Below, in pieces: positions 15,414 through 22,734 of a stretch of DNA of 23,380 bases. Under the pieces are notes generated by a model, which was given only the letters and a program-made list of their open reading frames with translations, made no database searches and was not told where the DNA came from. The translations under genes and the position numbers were made by a program. The DNA lies in assembly GCA_937958475.1 (NCBI GenBank), contig CALFXR010000051.1, forward strand, positions 1 to 23,380, given 5' to 3'. The stretch is from an uncultured Mesorhizobium sp. Its GTDB lineage: Bacteria; Pseudomonadota; Alphaproteobacteria; Rhizobiales; Rhizobiaceae. Position 1 is the first letter of the stretch, and each line of letters starts with the position of its first letter.

Positions 15414-15440
15414 GCGCCGGGAGCGCCCTCCCCGCGGTCC

Positions 15441-18400
15441 CTATCGCCGTAGTCCATCGACGCCGAGCACCGTGAACGACGCCCAGCTCGCCGGGTGCGC
15501 CTCGATCGGCGATGCGGGACTATCGAGCATCGAGACGATCGAGCGCTGCAGCGCCCGCGACCATCCGAGACCCGGTTCGGCGGCGTAGGCGGCGGTCATG
15601 CCCGTCGTCAGGCGCACCGTCGGCTCCGACGGGATCGACCACAGCGTGACGAGAAGTTGGCGGGCACCGGCGGCGATGAAGCCGCGCGCCAGGCCGGACA
15701 TCCACTCCGCCCGCGGCCGCCCGTCGGCGCCGCCGGTGTTGCAGGCCGACAGGATCACCAGGTCGGCATCGAGCCGGAGCGACATGATCTCTGAAAGCGA
15801 GAGGTAGCCGTCGCGGCCACCTGCGCCGCTTTCCGGCGACAGGACCAGTCCCGGCTCGGCGGTGCCGCCGACCTCACCGGCGAGGATGCCGTGCGTGGCG
15901 AAGGCGAGCACGCGGTAGTCGGAAAGGCTGCGCGCGGCGAGTTCCGTCTCGGTGGCCCGTGCGCCGAGCAGGAGGTCGCCGGAACCGGCGCCGAGCGAGC
16001 CGGCGAGCGCGGTCAGTTCGGCCGCCGTCTCGGGCAGCGGCGCGAGGTCGGACAACGCCGCCGCATCCAGCCCGCCATCGCGGGAAAACAGCGCCGAGAT
16101 GTCGATTTCGGACGCGGCACGGCGCCCGCGCAGGAGCGGATCGCCGACGCCGAGGAACGGCTTCGTCGCCTGCGACATCGCCAGTCCCGGCCGCTGGGCG
16201 ACCAGCGAACTGACGCTGGGCGCGAGCGAGACCGGGAAGCGGCGGATCAGGAACGGTTGCGACGCCCAGTCGGCACCGCCCGCGTCGTCGCCGCCGACGA
16301 TCGGCTTGGCGCCGCGCACCTCCACCGCCTTGCGGCTGCCCAGCTTCGCCGTGGACGCTCCAGTCGACAGCATGGCCCAGGGCAGGCCGGGAAGCGGGCC
16401 GTCGGCGATGACGACGAGATGGCCGATCCCGGCCAGTTCGACCGCCGCCGGCCTGAGAAGGAGGTCGTAGAGCGCGGCCGAATTGGCCATGTCCACGGCG
16501 CCGAACGAGGCCGCGTCGCGGCGCAGCCGGGCGACGCGATCGGACAGTTCCGCCTGTTCGACCTTCGAGACGAAGAGAAAGGGCTTGCGGCCCGGGCGCA
16601 GGACGAAACCGAAGACGCTGTTCGAGCCGGCATGGAGGATCGCCAGGGCTTCGTCCGCCGCCAGGACGGCAGCCGCCTGATCGATCGTGGCCGGGACGAG
16701 CGCGGCGAAATCTTCCGAAACCGTCAGGCGCTCGGCGATCACCGTCGAGGCCGCGGCGATCTCGCTGTCTGCCGCCGCGCGGCGCGCTTCGACCACCCAG
16801 GGCAGTTTCGACGGCACCATCGCCTCGGTGGCCTCCATCTGCGCGAGGCGGCTTCGGGCGCGGTCGCGGCGCTCGATGGCCTCGCGCAGGTAGGGGTCGC
16901 GGACGATGCTGTTGCGGATCGAGGCCTGCATGGCGAGCGCGGTGTCGCCGAGCATGGCCGACTGCAGGTCGGCGAAGGTACGCTCAAGCGCATCGGGCAC
17001 GCTCTTTCGCGCCTTGTCGTTGGTGGCGAGGAAGAAGCGCAGCTGCGCGGCGAGCCTGAGAGCCGGCTGGAAGGCGCGGTAGAGCAGCCCGACCTGCTCG
17101 TTGCCCACCCGCCATTCCTGCTGCAGGCGCTCGGTCGTCAGCGCGCTCGTCTCGTCGAGCAGGGCGGCCGCCCCCTTCCAGTCCTTGTCCTCGAAGGCGT
17201 AGCGGCCGAGGCGGGCATAGACCGGGGCCAGCGTCTTCGCCAGTTGGCGGCGACCGACGGCGTCGGGCTCGTTCCAGTACTCGATGCCGTGGCCGGGCTT
17301 GGCCAGGCGGTCGACGCTCTCGAAGAAGACGCGCGCCGACAGCGGAAGCCGTAGGTCGGCGAGGATGCGGCCGTAGGTTTCCAACTGGCCGAATGCCGAC
17401 ATGTCGGCGCCGAACTCGCTGAGATGCTGCGCGAACCCGTCGACCATCGGTTTCAGGGCGCGGCGCTTCTTCGGAAGATCGCGTTCCGCGAGGAACAGGA
17501 CGGTCCGGGTCCAACGGTCGTCGTCGCCTATCATGCCTTCCTGCAGCGGAAAAAGGCTTGCCGCGACGAGCATGTCGCGACGATCGTCGGGCTTGAGGCG
17601 ATCGAGGACCTTGCGGGCCGGCGAGGAGCGCGGGATCTGCCGGGAAACGAACGACGCCAGCCGATCGAGTTCGGCGGCGATCTCGCCGCGCAGCGCGCCG
17701 GCGACGGGACCGGACGAGGCGGCAAGCTGCGCGGTCATGTCCCTCGAGGCTCTGCTGTCGCTCATGCCGCCGTCGATCGCTTCCGTATCGTAGAGAACCG
17801 CTGCGCTCCAGAAACGCGCCACGATCGGCGCCATCAGCGCGTCGCATCCTTCGCAGAAGCGCCCGCGCAGGTGGTCGACGACGAGCCGCGAGATGTCGCC
17901 CTGGAACTCCATGGTCACGTTCTGCGCGCCGAACGGCCCCTCGACCTCGCCGAGCGCGATGTCGACCGCGCGGGCCAGCGCCTCGGTCGCACCCCGGTCG
18001 TCGAGGCGGGAATCGAGGAACTCGGCCTCGAAGAGGGCGAACTGGATGCGTTGGATCGGATCGATCGCGTCGCCATGCGCGGCGATGATTGCCCGTGCCT
18101 CGGCGACATCGTCGTCGAGGCGGGACGTTCCGCCGGACTTCCATTCGAAGCGCAGCGAGCGCAGCAGCGTCGTGAAGCGCATGCGCGGCTCGGCGCCGTC
18201 CGCCGACCAGGCCTTGGCGTCGCGCAGGAACTCGCGGGCGAGGTCCGGCATGAGCATCGACTCGAAGATGTCGGCGCCGGACACCGCCATGCCGGCCTCG
18301 CCGGAATCGGCCCCGTTGGCGCCGGGATTGATAAGGGCGAAGTAGCGCATCAGGTCGCGGTATTTCGCGTCGTCGATCGCCCTCAGCGTCAGCAGCTCGA

Positions 18401-19358
18401 AGTAGATTTCCGAAGCGCCGACGAAGTCGGTCTCCAGTTCGCCGAAGGTGACCGCCTCCAGTGCCTCGACCTCGTAATTCGCCTCCATCCCGGCCTGCGG
18501 CAAGCTGCCCTTGAGCACCTCGTTGATCGCCCAGACGACCTTGTCGTCGGTGAAGCACCGGTCGTCTGCGAATTCGACTTCGCCGCGTTCGGCGGCGGCA
18601 CGCGTCCTTTCCAGACGCTCCTTCGCCACCGGCAGGAGCGCGGCCGCGATCTCCCCGGCCGATTCGCCCCCGGCGCCGGCCGCCACCGCACGAACGTAGG
18701 CGCCGTCGGCGGTGTAGACGGCCCGCGGGTTGCCGGTTCCCGGCGCGATCTCACGCATCAGCCGGGCGAATGCCAGCTCTTCCGTCGCGTCCTGGTAGTC
18801 GCGCATGAAGTCCCGCAAGGCCGCAACCTGCCGCGCATCGTCGCCCGTCACCTTGCGATGGCGGCGAACGGCCTCGAGCTTCTCTTCCAGGCTCGTCGCC
18901 TGGGTGGCGGCGAGATCGACCAGGTAGTCGGCCTCGACGGCGTCGGCCGCGTTCGCCAGCAAGGTGTCGAAGGCCTTGCGCAGGATCTGGCCGGCGCCCT
19001 CGCCATACCGCCCCTGGTCGGCGATCCTGGCGAGCCTGGCCCAATCGGCGGCGACGATGGCGAGGCGTCCCGGCGTCGCGGCCTGGGTCCGCGTCATCTC
19101 GTTGAACGCGGCGGACAGCGGTTGCAGGATCTCGGCAGCGCGTGCGGCGCGGTCCGGCGCCTGAGTGTCGGCGATGAGCTCGAGCGCCTGGCGATGGAGA
19201 TCGTTGGCGACGTAACGCTCGGCGATGGCGAATTCGGGAAGTGCATCGCAGGCGGCGGCAGCCTGGGCCGGTGTGCCCGGCGTGCCTGCCAGCAGAACGG
19301 CCAATGCCGCGCCCAGCACCAGCCCACGCACGGACCCCAAGAAGGCTGCACGTCCCAT
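15441..19358 (-). CDS. Large exported CHAT-domain (caspase-like) protein
   Basis: The 1305-residue product has a signal peptide (MGRAAFLGSVRG followed by a long hydrophobic core and AQA near 31-33), a roughly 900-residue alpha-helical region probably built of TPR-like repeats, and a C-terminal CHAT domain (about 930-1300). CHAT belongs to the caspase/separase peptidase clan. Both catalytic residues are present: H1156 in LAFATHG and C1206 in LSACNTGG, followed by the conserved GLARGFIAAGARQLLVTLWSI. Export to the periplasm is predicted from the leader. Cytoplasmic CHAT proteases act in type III-E CRISPR and gasdermin defence, but this exported type is of unknown role. Neighbours are a CAP lipoprotein (convergent) and the deaminase gene 84 bases upstream on the same strand. 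Confidence 0.9.
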   Translation of the reverse strand: MGRAAFLGSVRGLVLGAALAVLLAGTPGTPAQAAAACDALPEFAIAERYVANDLHRQALELIADTQAPDRAARAAEILQPLSAAFNEMTRTQAATPGRLAIVAADWARLARIADQGRYGEGAGQILRKAFDTLLANAADAVEADYLVDLAATQATSLEEKLEAVRRHRKVTGDDARQVAALRDFMRDYQDATEELAFARLMREIAPGTGNPRAVYTADGAYVRAVAAGAGGESAGEIAAALLPVAKERLERTRAAAERGEVEFADDRCFTDDKVVWAINEVLKGSLPQAGMEANYEVEALEAVTFGELETDFVGASEIYFELLTLRAIDDAKYRDLMRYFALINPGANGADSGEAGMAVSGADIFESMLMPDLAREFLRDAKAWSADGAEPRMRFTTLLRSLRFEWKSGGTSRLDDDVAEARAIIAAHGDAIDPIQRIQFALFEAEFLDSRLDDRGATEALARAVDIALGEVEGPFGAQNVTMEFQGDISRLVVDHLRGRFCEGCDALMAPIVARFWSAAVLYDTEAIDGGMSDSRASRDMTAQLAASSGPVAGALRGEIAAELDRLASFVSRQIPRSSPARKVLDRLKPDDRRDMLVAASLFPLQEGMIGDDDRWTRTVLFLAERDLPKKRRALKPMVDGFAQHLSEFGADMSAFGQLETYGRILADLRLPLSARVFFESVDRLAKPGHGIEYWNEPDAVGRRQLAKTLAPVYARLGRYAFEDKDWKGAAALLDETSALTTERLQQEWRVGNEQVGLLYRAFQPALRLAAQLRFFLATNDKARKSVPDALERTFADLQSAMLGDTALAMQASIRNSIVRDPYLREAIERRDRARSRLAQMEATEAMVPSKLPWVVEARRAAADSEIAAASTVIAERLTVSEDFAALVPATIDQAAAVLAADEALAILHAGSNSVFGFVLRPGRKPFLFVSKVEQAELSDRVARLRRDAASFGAVDMANSAALYDLLLRPAAVELAGIGHLVVIADGPLPGLPWAMLSTGASTAKLGSRKAVEVRGAKPIVGGDDAGGADWASQPFLIRRFPVSLAPSVSSLVAQRPGLAMSQATKPFLGVGDPLLRGRRAASEIDISALFSRDGGLDAAALSDLAPLPETAAELTALAGSLGAGSGDLLLGARATETELAARSLSDYRVLAFATHGILAGEVGGTAEPGLVLSPESGAGGRDGYLSLSEIMSLRLDADLVILSACNTGGADGRPRAEWMSGLARGFIAAGARQLLVTLWSIPSEPTVRLTTGMTAAYAAEPGLGWSRALQRSIVSMLDSPASPIEAHPASWASFTVLGVDGLRR

Positions 19359-19442
19359 ATCCGCCGTCCCATTCTCGCCCGGGGACGACTATAGCCGAGC
19401 AATCCTCCCCGGCAACGCGCAGGATGCCGCCGACCGCCGACG

Positions 19443-20720
19443 TCAGACCCGATGCCGGCGCTCGACGCTCTCCGGGCGGCCTTCGATCGACAGAAGCGTG
19501 GCGCGCCTTTGCCGCTCGGCGACGACCTTGCCGCGCGAGACGACGCAGAGCCGCTCGGCGCGCAGGCGGATCGCCTCGACCGGATTTCCCGCGTCGAGCA
19601 CGACGAGGCTGGCGCGCTTGCCGACTTCGAGGCCGAGATGGCCGAGACCCATGATCGCGGCGTTGACGCCGGTCACCATGTCGAAGCAGTGCGCCATGTC
19701 TGCGGGGCTGGTCATCTGCGCCACATGCAGGCCCATGAAGGCGACGTCGAGCATGTCGGCGGTGCCCAGCGGGTACCACGGGTCGAGCACGCAGTCCTGG
19801 CCGAAGCCGACGCGGATGCCGGCCCTGATCATCTCCGGCACGCGGGTCATGCCGCGCCGCTTCGGATAGGTGTCGTGGCGGCCCTGGATGACGATGTTGA
19901 TCAGCGGGTTGGGGATGGCCGAGACGCCGGCCTCGGCGATCAGCGGCAGGAGCTTGGAGACGTAGTAGTTGTCCATCGAGTGCATCGAGGTCAGGTGCGA
20001 GCCGGCGACGCGGCCGTGGAGGCCGAGGCGCTGGGTCTCGTAGGCGAGCTGCTCGATGTGCCGCGACAGCGGGTCGTCCGTTTCGTCGCAATGCATGTCG
20101 ACCATCAGGCCTCGCTCGGCGGCGATCTCGCAGAGCTCGGTCACCGAGCGGCGGCCGTCGGCCATGGTGCGCTCGAAATGCGGGATGCCGCCGACGACGT
20201 CGATGCCGAGGTCGAGCGCCCGGACCGTGTTGCGCATGGCGCTCGGGCTCCGGTAGAAGCCGTCCTGCGGGAAGGCGACGAGCTGCAGGTCGAGATAGGG
20301 CGCCACCTCCTTCCTGACCTCGAGCAGCGCCTCGACGGCGAGCAGGCGGTCGTCGCAGGTGTCGACATGGCTGCGGATGGCGAGCAGGCCCATCGACACG
20401 GCCCAGTCGCAATAGCGCAGCGCGCGTTCCTTTACCGCCTCGTGCGTGAGCAGCGGCTTCAGCTCGCCCCACAGCGCAATGCCCTCGAGCAGCGTGCCCG
20501 AGGCGTTGATGCGCGGGATGCCGTAGGAGAGCGTGGCGTCCATGTGGAAATGCGGATCGACGAAGGGCGGCGAAACGAGGCAGCCCGAAGCGTCGACGAC
20601 CCGGCCGGCCTCGGCCGGGAGGTTCGGCGCGATGGCGGCGATGGCCTCGCCGGAAATGCCGATGTCGGCCGTGCGGCCGTCGGGCAGCGTACCGCCCTTG
20701 ATGAGAAGATCGAAGGTCAT
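19443..20720 (-). CDS. Cytosine deaminase-like amidohydrolase (CodA family)
   Basis: The 425-residue product (ATG at 20720) is nearly the same length as E. coli CodA (427), and its metal and active-site residues fall at a constant offset of four: H57 and H59 (DPHFHMD), Q152 (AFPQDG), H210 and E213 (HCDETD), H242 (GSHLTSM) and D309 (GQD). The residue corresponding to CodA D314 is C310. The family deaminates cytosine and related bases, or cleaves other cyclic C-N bonds, in the cytoplasm. A start at 20735 would add MERRE. Location beside nucleoside-type ABC permeases supports a role in nucleobase salvage, but the substituted residue leaves the substrate open. Confidence 0.9.
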   Translation of the reverse strand: MTFDLLIKGGTLPDGRTADIGISGEAIAAIAPNLPAEAGRVVDASGCLVSPPFVDPHFHMDATLSYGIPRINASGTLLEGIALWGELKPLLTHEAVKERALRYCDWAVSMGLLAIRSHVDTCDDRLLAVEALLEVRKEVAPYLDLQLVAFPQDGFYRSPSAMRNTVRALDLGIDVVGGIPHFERTMADGRRSVTELCEIAAERGLMVDMHCDETDDPLSRHIEQLAYETQRLGLHGRVAGSHLTSMHSMDNYYVSKLLPLIAEAGVSAIPNPLINIVIQGRHDTYPKRRGMTRVPEMIRAGIRVGFGQDCVLDPWYPLGTADMLDVAFMGLHVAQMTSPADMAHCFDMVTGVNAAIMGLGHLGLEVGKRASLVVLDAGNPVEAIRLRAERLCVVSRGKVVAERQRRATLLSIEGRPESVERRHRV

Positions 20721-20819
20721 CTCTCGCCTTTCCATCCCTGCTCCGCTGCCGCGGACTCATGAGGTGTTCGCCAGCCACCGGCGTGGCGAGCGCCTGCAAG
20801 CCGACAGCGATATTGTTCG

Positions 20820-20830
20820 CACTTCGAGTG
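20820..20830. promoter_or_regulatory. Small inverted repeat upstream of the antitoxin
   Basis: CACT (20820-20823) and AGTG (20827-20830) form a short dyad around TCG within the only AT-richer part of the divergent gap 20721-20845. It lies 16 bases before the antitoxin ATG and could be an autoregulatory operator. The signal is short and could be chance. Confidence 0.25.
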
Positions 20831-20845
20831 TGTTACCCTACGCCA

Positions 20846-21049
20846 ATGAAAAGCTCCACGCCTCGGACGCCGCGTTCTTCGAAGACCGGCCGCTTCGTCC
20901 TCGACAGCACCCGTGCAGCGAAGATCAGCGCGGTGGAAGGCATGCAACTTTCCGCCCGGATGAAGGCGATTCTCGATCGAGGCGCGCGCGAAGGTTTGAG
21001 CGGGGATGAGCAGCGCGTCTTGATACGGGAACAGATCCGGGGGAAGTAG
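20846..21049 (+). CDS. Fic-associated antitoxin-like small protein
   Basis: The 67-residue, basic, mostly helical protein is encoded directly upstream of a Fic gene, the usual place of class I Fic antitoxins (VbhA type). The N-terminal 20 residues are rich in Ser, Thr and Arg. A helix then carries KISAVEGMQLS, in which S28, E31 and G32 resemble the inhibitory helix motif (S/T)xxxE(G/N), but with one residue fewer between Ser and Glu. The C-terminal part (SGDEQRVLIREQIRGK) resembles the short tail of other such antitoxins. I chose the ATG at 20846; an in-frame ATG at 20759 would add 29 residues of no evident domain. The Fic GTG follows after 3 bases, so the two genes are coexpressed. Confidence 0.75.
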   Translation: MKSSTPRTPRSSKTGRFVLDSTRAAKISAVEGMQLSARMKAILDRGAREGLSGDEQRVLIREQIRGK

Positions 21050-21052
21050 CCG

Positions 21053-21628
21053 GTGACCTACACCGCCGAGCCCGACCCGGCGTGTTATCCGGGCTCGCCC
21101 GTGCTCATCAACCTGCTCGGCATCCGCGACCAGGCGCTTCTGGAAGAAGCGGAACTCGCGTTCTTCCTGACCCGAGCAGACGAACCGCTTCCCGTCGGCG
21201 AACTCGACGCTCGACACTATCTTCGGCTTCACCGCCATCTCTTCCAGGATGTCTACGCCTGGGCGGGCCAGATTCGCACGATCCGGATCGGCAAGGGATC
21301 GAACTGGTTCTGCTATCCGGAGTACATCGCCGCCGAAATGCAGCGCGTCTTCGCCGAACTGGGCGACGTCGACGCCCTGCAGCACATGACATCGGCAGGC
21401 TTCGCCCGCCACGCAGGCCATTTCCTGGCGGACCTGAACGCGATCCACCCGTTCCGGGAAGGCAACGGCCGCACGCAACTCTCCTTCCTGGCGATGCTGG
21501 CGGAACATGGCGGCTTTGCTTTCGATGCCGACGTGCTTCAGAAGGAACGCGTCCTCGGCGCGATGATCGAGAGTTTTTCCGGGAACGAAGAGCCATTGAT
21601 CGGCCTGATCGGGGACATCATCGCCTGA
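21053..21628 (+). CDS. Fic domain protein (probable AMP-transferase toxin)
   Basis: The 191-residue product is a Fic/Doc family protein of the short toxin type. The active-site loop HPFREGNGRTQL holds the catalytic H132, the metal-binding E136, and G137-N138-G139-R140. The expected second arginine (HPFx(D/E)GNGRxxR) is L143. The flap is seen as GQIRTIRIGKGSNWFCYPEYI at 72-92, and the N-terminal segment LHRHLFQDVYAWAGQ is typical of the family. Such proteins transfer AMP from ATP to target Tyr/Ser/Thr residues and are kept inactive by the antitoxin helix. The start is GTG at 21053, preceded by GGGGGAAG. The pair lies on the opposite strand to the flanking genes. Confidence 0.92.
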   Translation: MTYTAEPDPACYPGSPVLINLLGIRDQALLEEAELAFFLTRADEPLPVGELDARHYLRLHRHLFQDVYAWAGQIRTIRIGKGSNWFCYPEYIAAEMQRVFAELGDVDALQHMTSAGFARHAGHFLADLNAIHPFREGNGRTQLSFLAMLAEHGGFAFDADVLQKERVLGAMIESFSGNEEPLIGLIGDIIA

Positions 21629-21659
21629 GCCGGAGCCGCCAACGGCCTGCCCGAGAAGC

Positions 21660-22604
21660 TCACCGCTCCCCCTTCTGATACGGAATCATCAGCGCCTTCG
21701 GATAGGTGGCGCGGCGGGCGACCAGGACCAGCGCCAGGATGGACATGACGTAGGGCAGCATCAGGAAAACCTGGTAGGGCAGGACGCCGCCGGCGAGCTG
21801 CTGCAGGCGGATCTGGTAGGCGTCGAAGGCGGCGAACAGGATGGCGCCGATGAGCGCCTTGCCGGGCCGCCACGAGCCGAACACGACGAGGGCGATGGCG
21901 ATCCAGCCGCGGCCGTTGACCATCTGGAAGAAGAAGGAGTTGAAGGCCGACATGGTGAGGAAGGCGCCGCCGACGGCCATCAGCGCGCTTCCGGCCATGA
22001 CCGCGCCGATGCGGATGCCGGTGACCGAAATGCCCTGCGCTTCGACGGCCGAAGGGTTCTCGCCGGCGGCGCGGACGGCCAGCCCGAGCGGCGTCCGGTA
22101 GAGCACCCAGGCGACGACGGCCACCGAGACGAAGGCGAGATAGGTGAGCGGCGTCTGCGAGAACAGCGCCTCGCCGAGGATCGGGATCTGCGACAGGCCG
22201 GGGATCGGCCAGGGCTGGAACGGCTCGATCTTGGGCGGCGACGTCACCTGCGGCAAAGCGAGGCGATAGGTGAAGTAGGTCAGGCTGGTGGCGAGCAGGG
22301 TGATGCCGATGCCGACGACGTGCTGCGACAGGCCGAGCGGCACGGTGAGCACGGCGTGGAGCAGGCCGAAGGCGGCACCGGCGAGTGCGGCGACGACGAC
22401 GCCGGTCCACAGGTCGCCGCCCGAATAGACGGTGAACCAGCCGGCGAAGGCGCCGACGGTCATGATGCCCTCGATGCCGAGGTTGAGCACGCCGGCGCGC
22501 TCGCAGATCAGCTCGCCCAGCGTGGCGAAGATCAGCGGCGAGGCGATGCGGATCGCGGCGACCCAGAAGGAGGCTGTGAAGAGGATCTCGAGGGCGTCGG
22601 TCAT
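21660..22604 (-). CDS. Nucleoside/simple-sugar ABC transporter permease (BmpA-associated, YufQ-like)
   Basis: The 314-residue integral membrane protein is of the BPD_transp_2 type. The conserved signature LGELICERAGVLNLGIEGIMTVGAF at about residues 29-53 is diagnostic of permeases that partner a Bmp-family nucleoside-binding lipoprotein. Further markers are LGLAVRAAGENPSAVEAQGISV and GRGWIAIALVVFGSWRP. About eight to nine hydrophobic segments are visible. The reaction is ATP-driven uptake of a nucleoside or purine derivative, with an ATPase and binding protein encoded beyond the window. The partner permease gene lies upstream on the same strand, separated by 130 bases that contain a heptamer inverted repeat. 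It converges on the Fic gene, with 31 bases between the stops. Confidence 0.93.
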   Translation of the reverse strand: MTDALEILFTASFWVAAIRIASPLIFATLGELICERAGVLNLGIEGIMTVGAFAGWFTVYSGGDLWTGVVVAALAGAAFGLLHAVLTVPLGLSQHVVGIGITLLATSLTYFTYRLALPQVTSPPKIEPFQPWPIPGLSQIPILGEALFSQTPLTYLAFVSVAVVAWVLYRTPLGLAVRAAGENPSAVEAQGISVTGIRIGAVMAGSALMAVGGAFLTMSAFNSFFFQMVNGRGWIAIALVVFGSWRPGKALIGAILFAAFDAYQIRLQQLAGGVLPYQVFLMLPYVMSILALVLVARRATYPKALMIPYQKGER

Positions 22605-22636
22605 GTGGGGGTCCCGTCGTTTCGCGAAGGGCGGAA

Positions 22637-22730
22637 CGTCGGTCGTCGGTCGTCGGTCGTCGGTCGAAAAGAGGCGACGGCAATGCCGCGCGCTCTGCCC
22701 GCGACCGACGACCGACGATCCACGACCGAC
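22637..22730. repeat. Heptamer tandem array with inverted counterpart between permease genes
   Basis: Four tandem copies of CGTCGGT (22637-22664) face, across about 39 bases, ACCGACG at 22704-22710 and 22711-22717, a degenerate unit (22718-22724), and ACCGAC at 22725-22730. The two arms can form a long hairpin in the polycistronic transcript between the two permease genes. The heptamer is out of codon register and no gene covers it. Confidence 0.75.
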
Positions 22731-22734
22731 CCCC

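Noticed and set aside
15413..15427. GGCGC/GCGCC hairpin between the convergent CAP and CHAT genes
   Set aside because: The stem is only 5 bp with no T run, expected by chance at this GC content.
17424..19394. Open plus-strand frame of 656 codons opposite the CHAT gene
   Set aside because: No domain, charged low-complexity composition, and antisense to a gene with signal peptide and intact catalytic motifs.
22637..22730. CRISPR-like reading of the heptamer array
   Set aside because: Units are 7 bases with no spacers and the second half is inverted, so it is not a CRISPR array.
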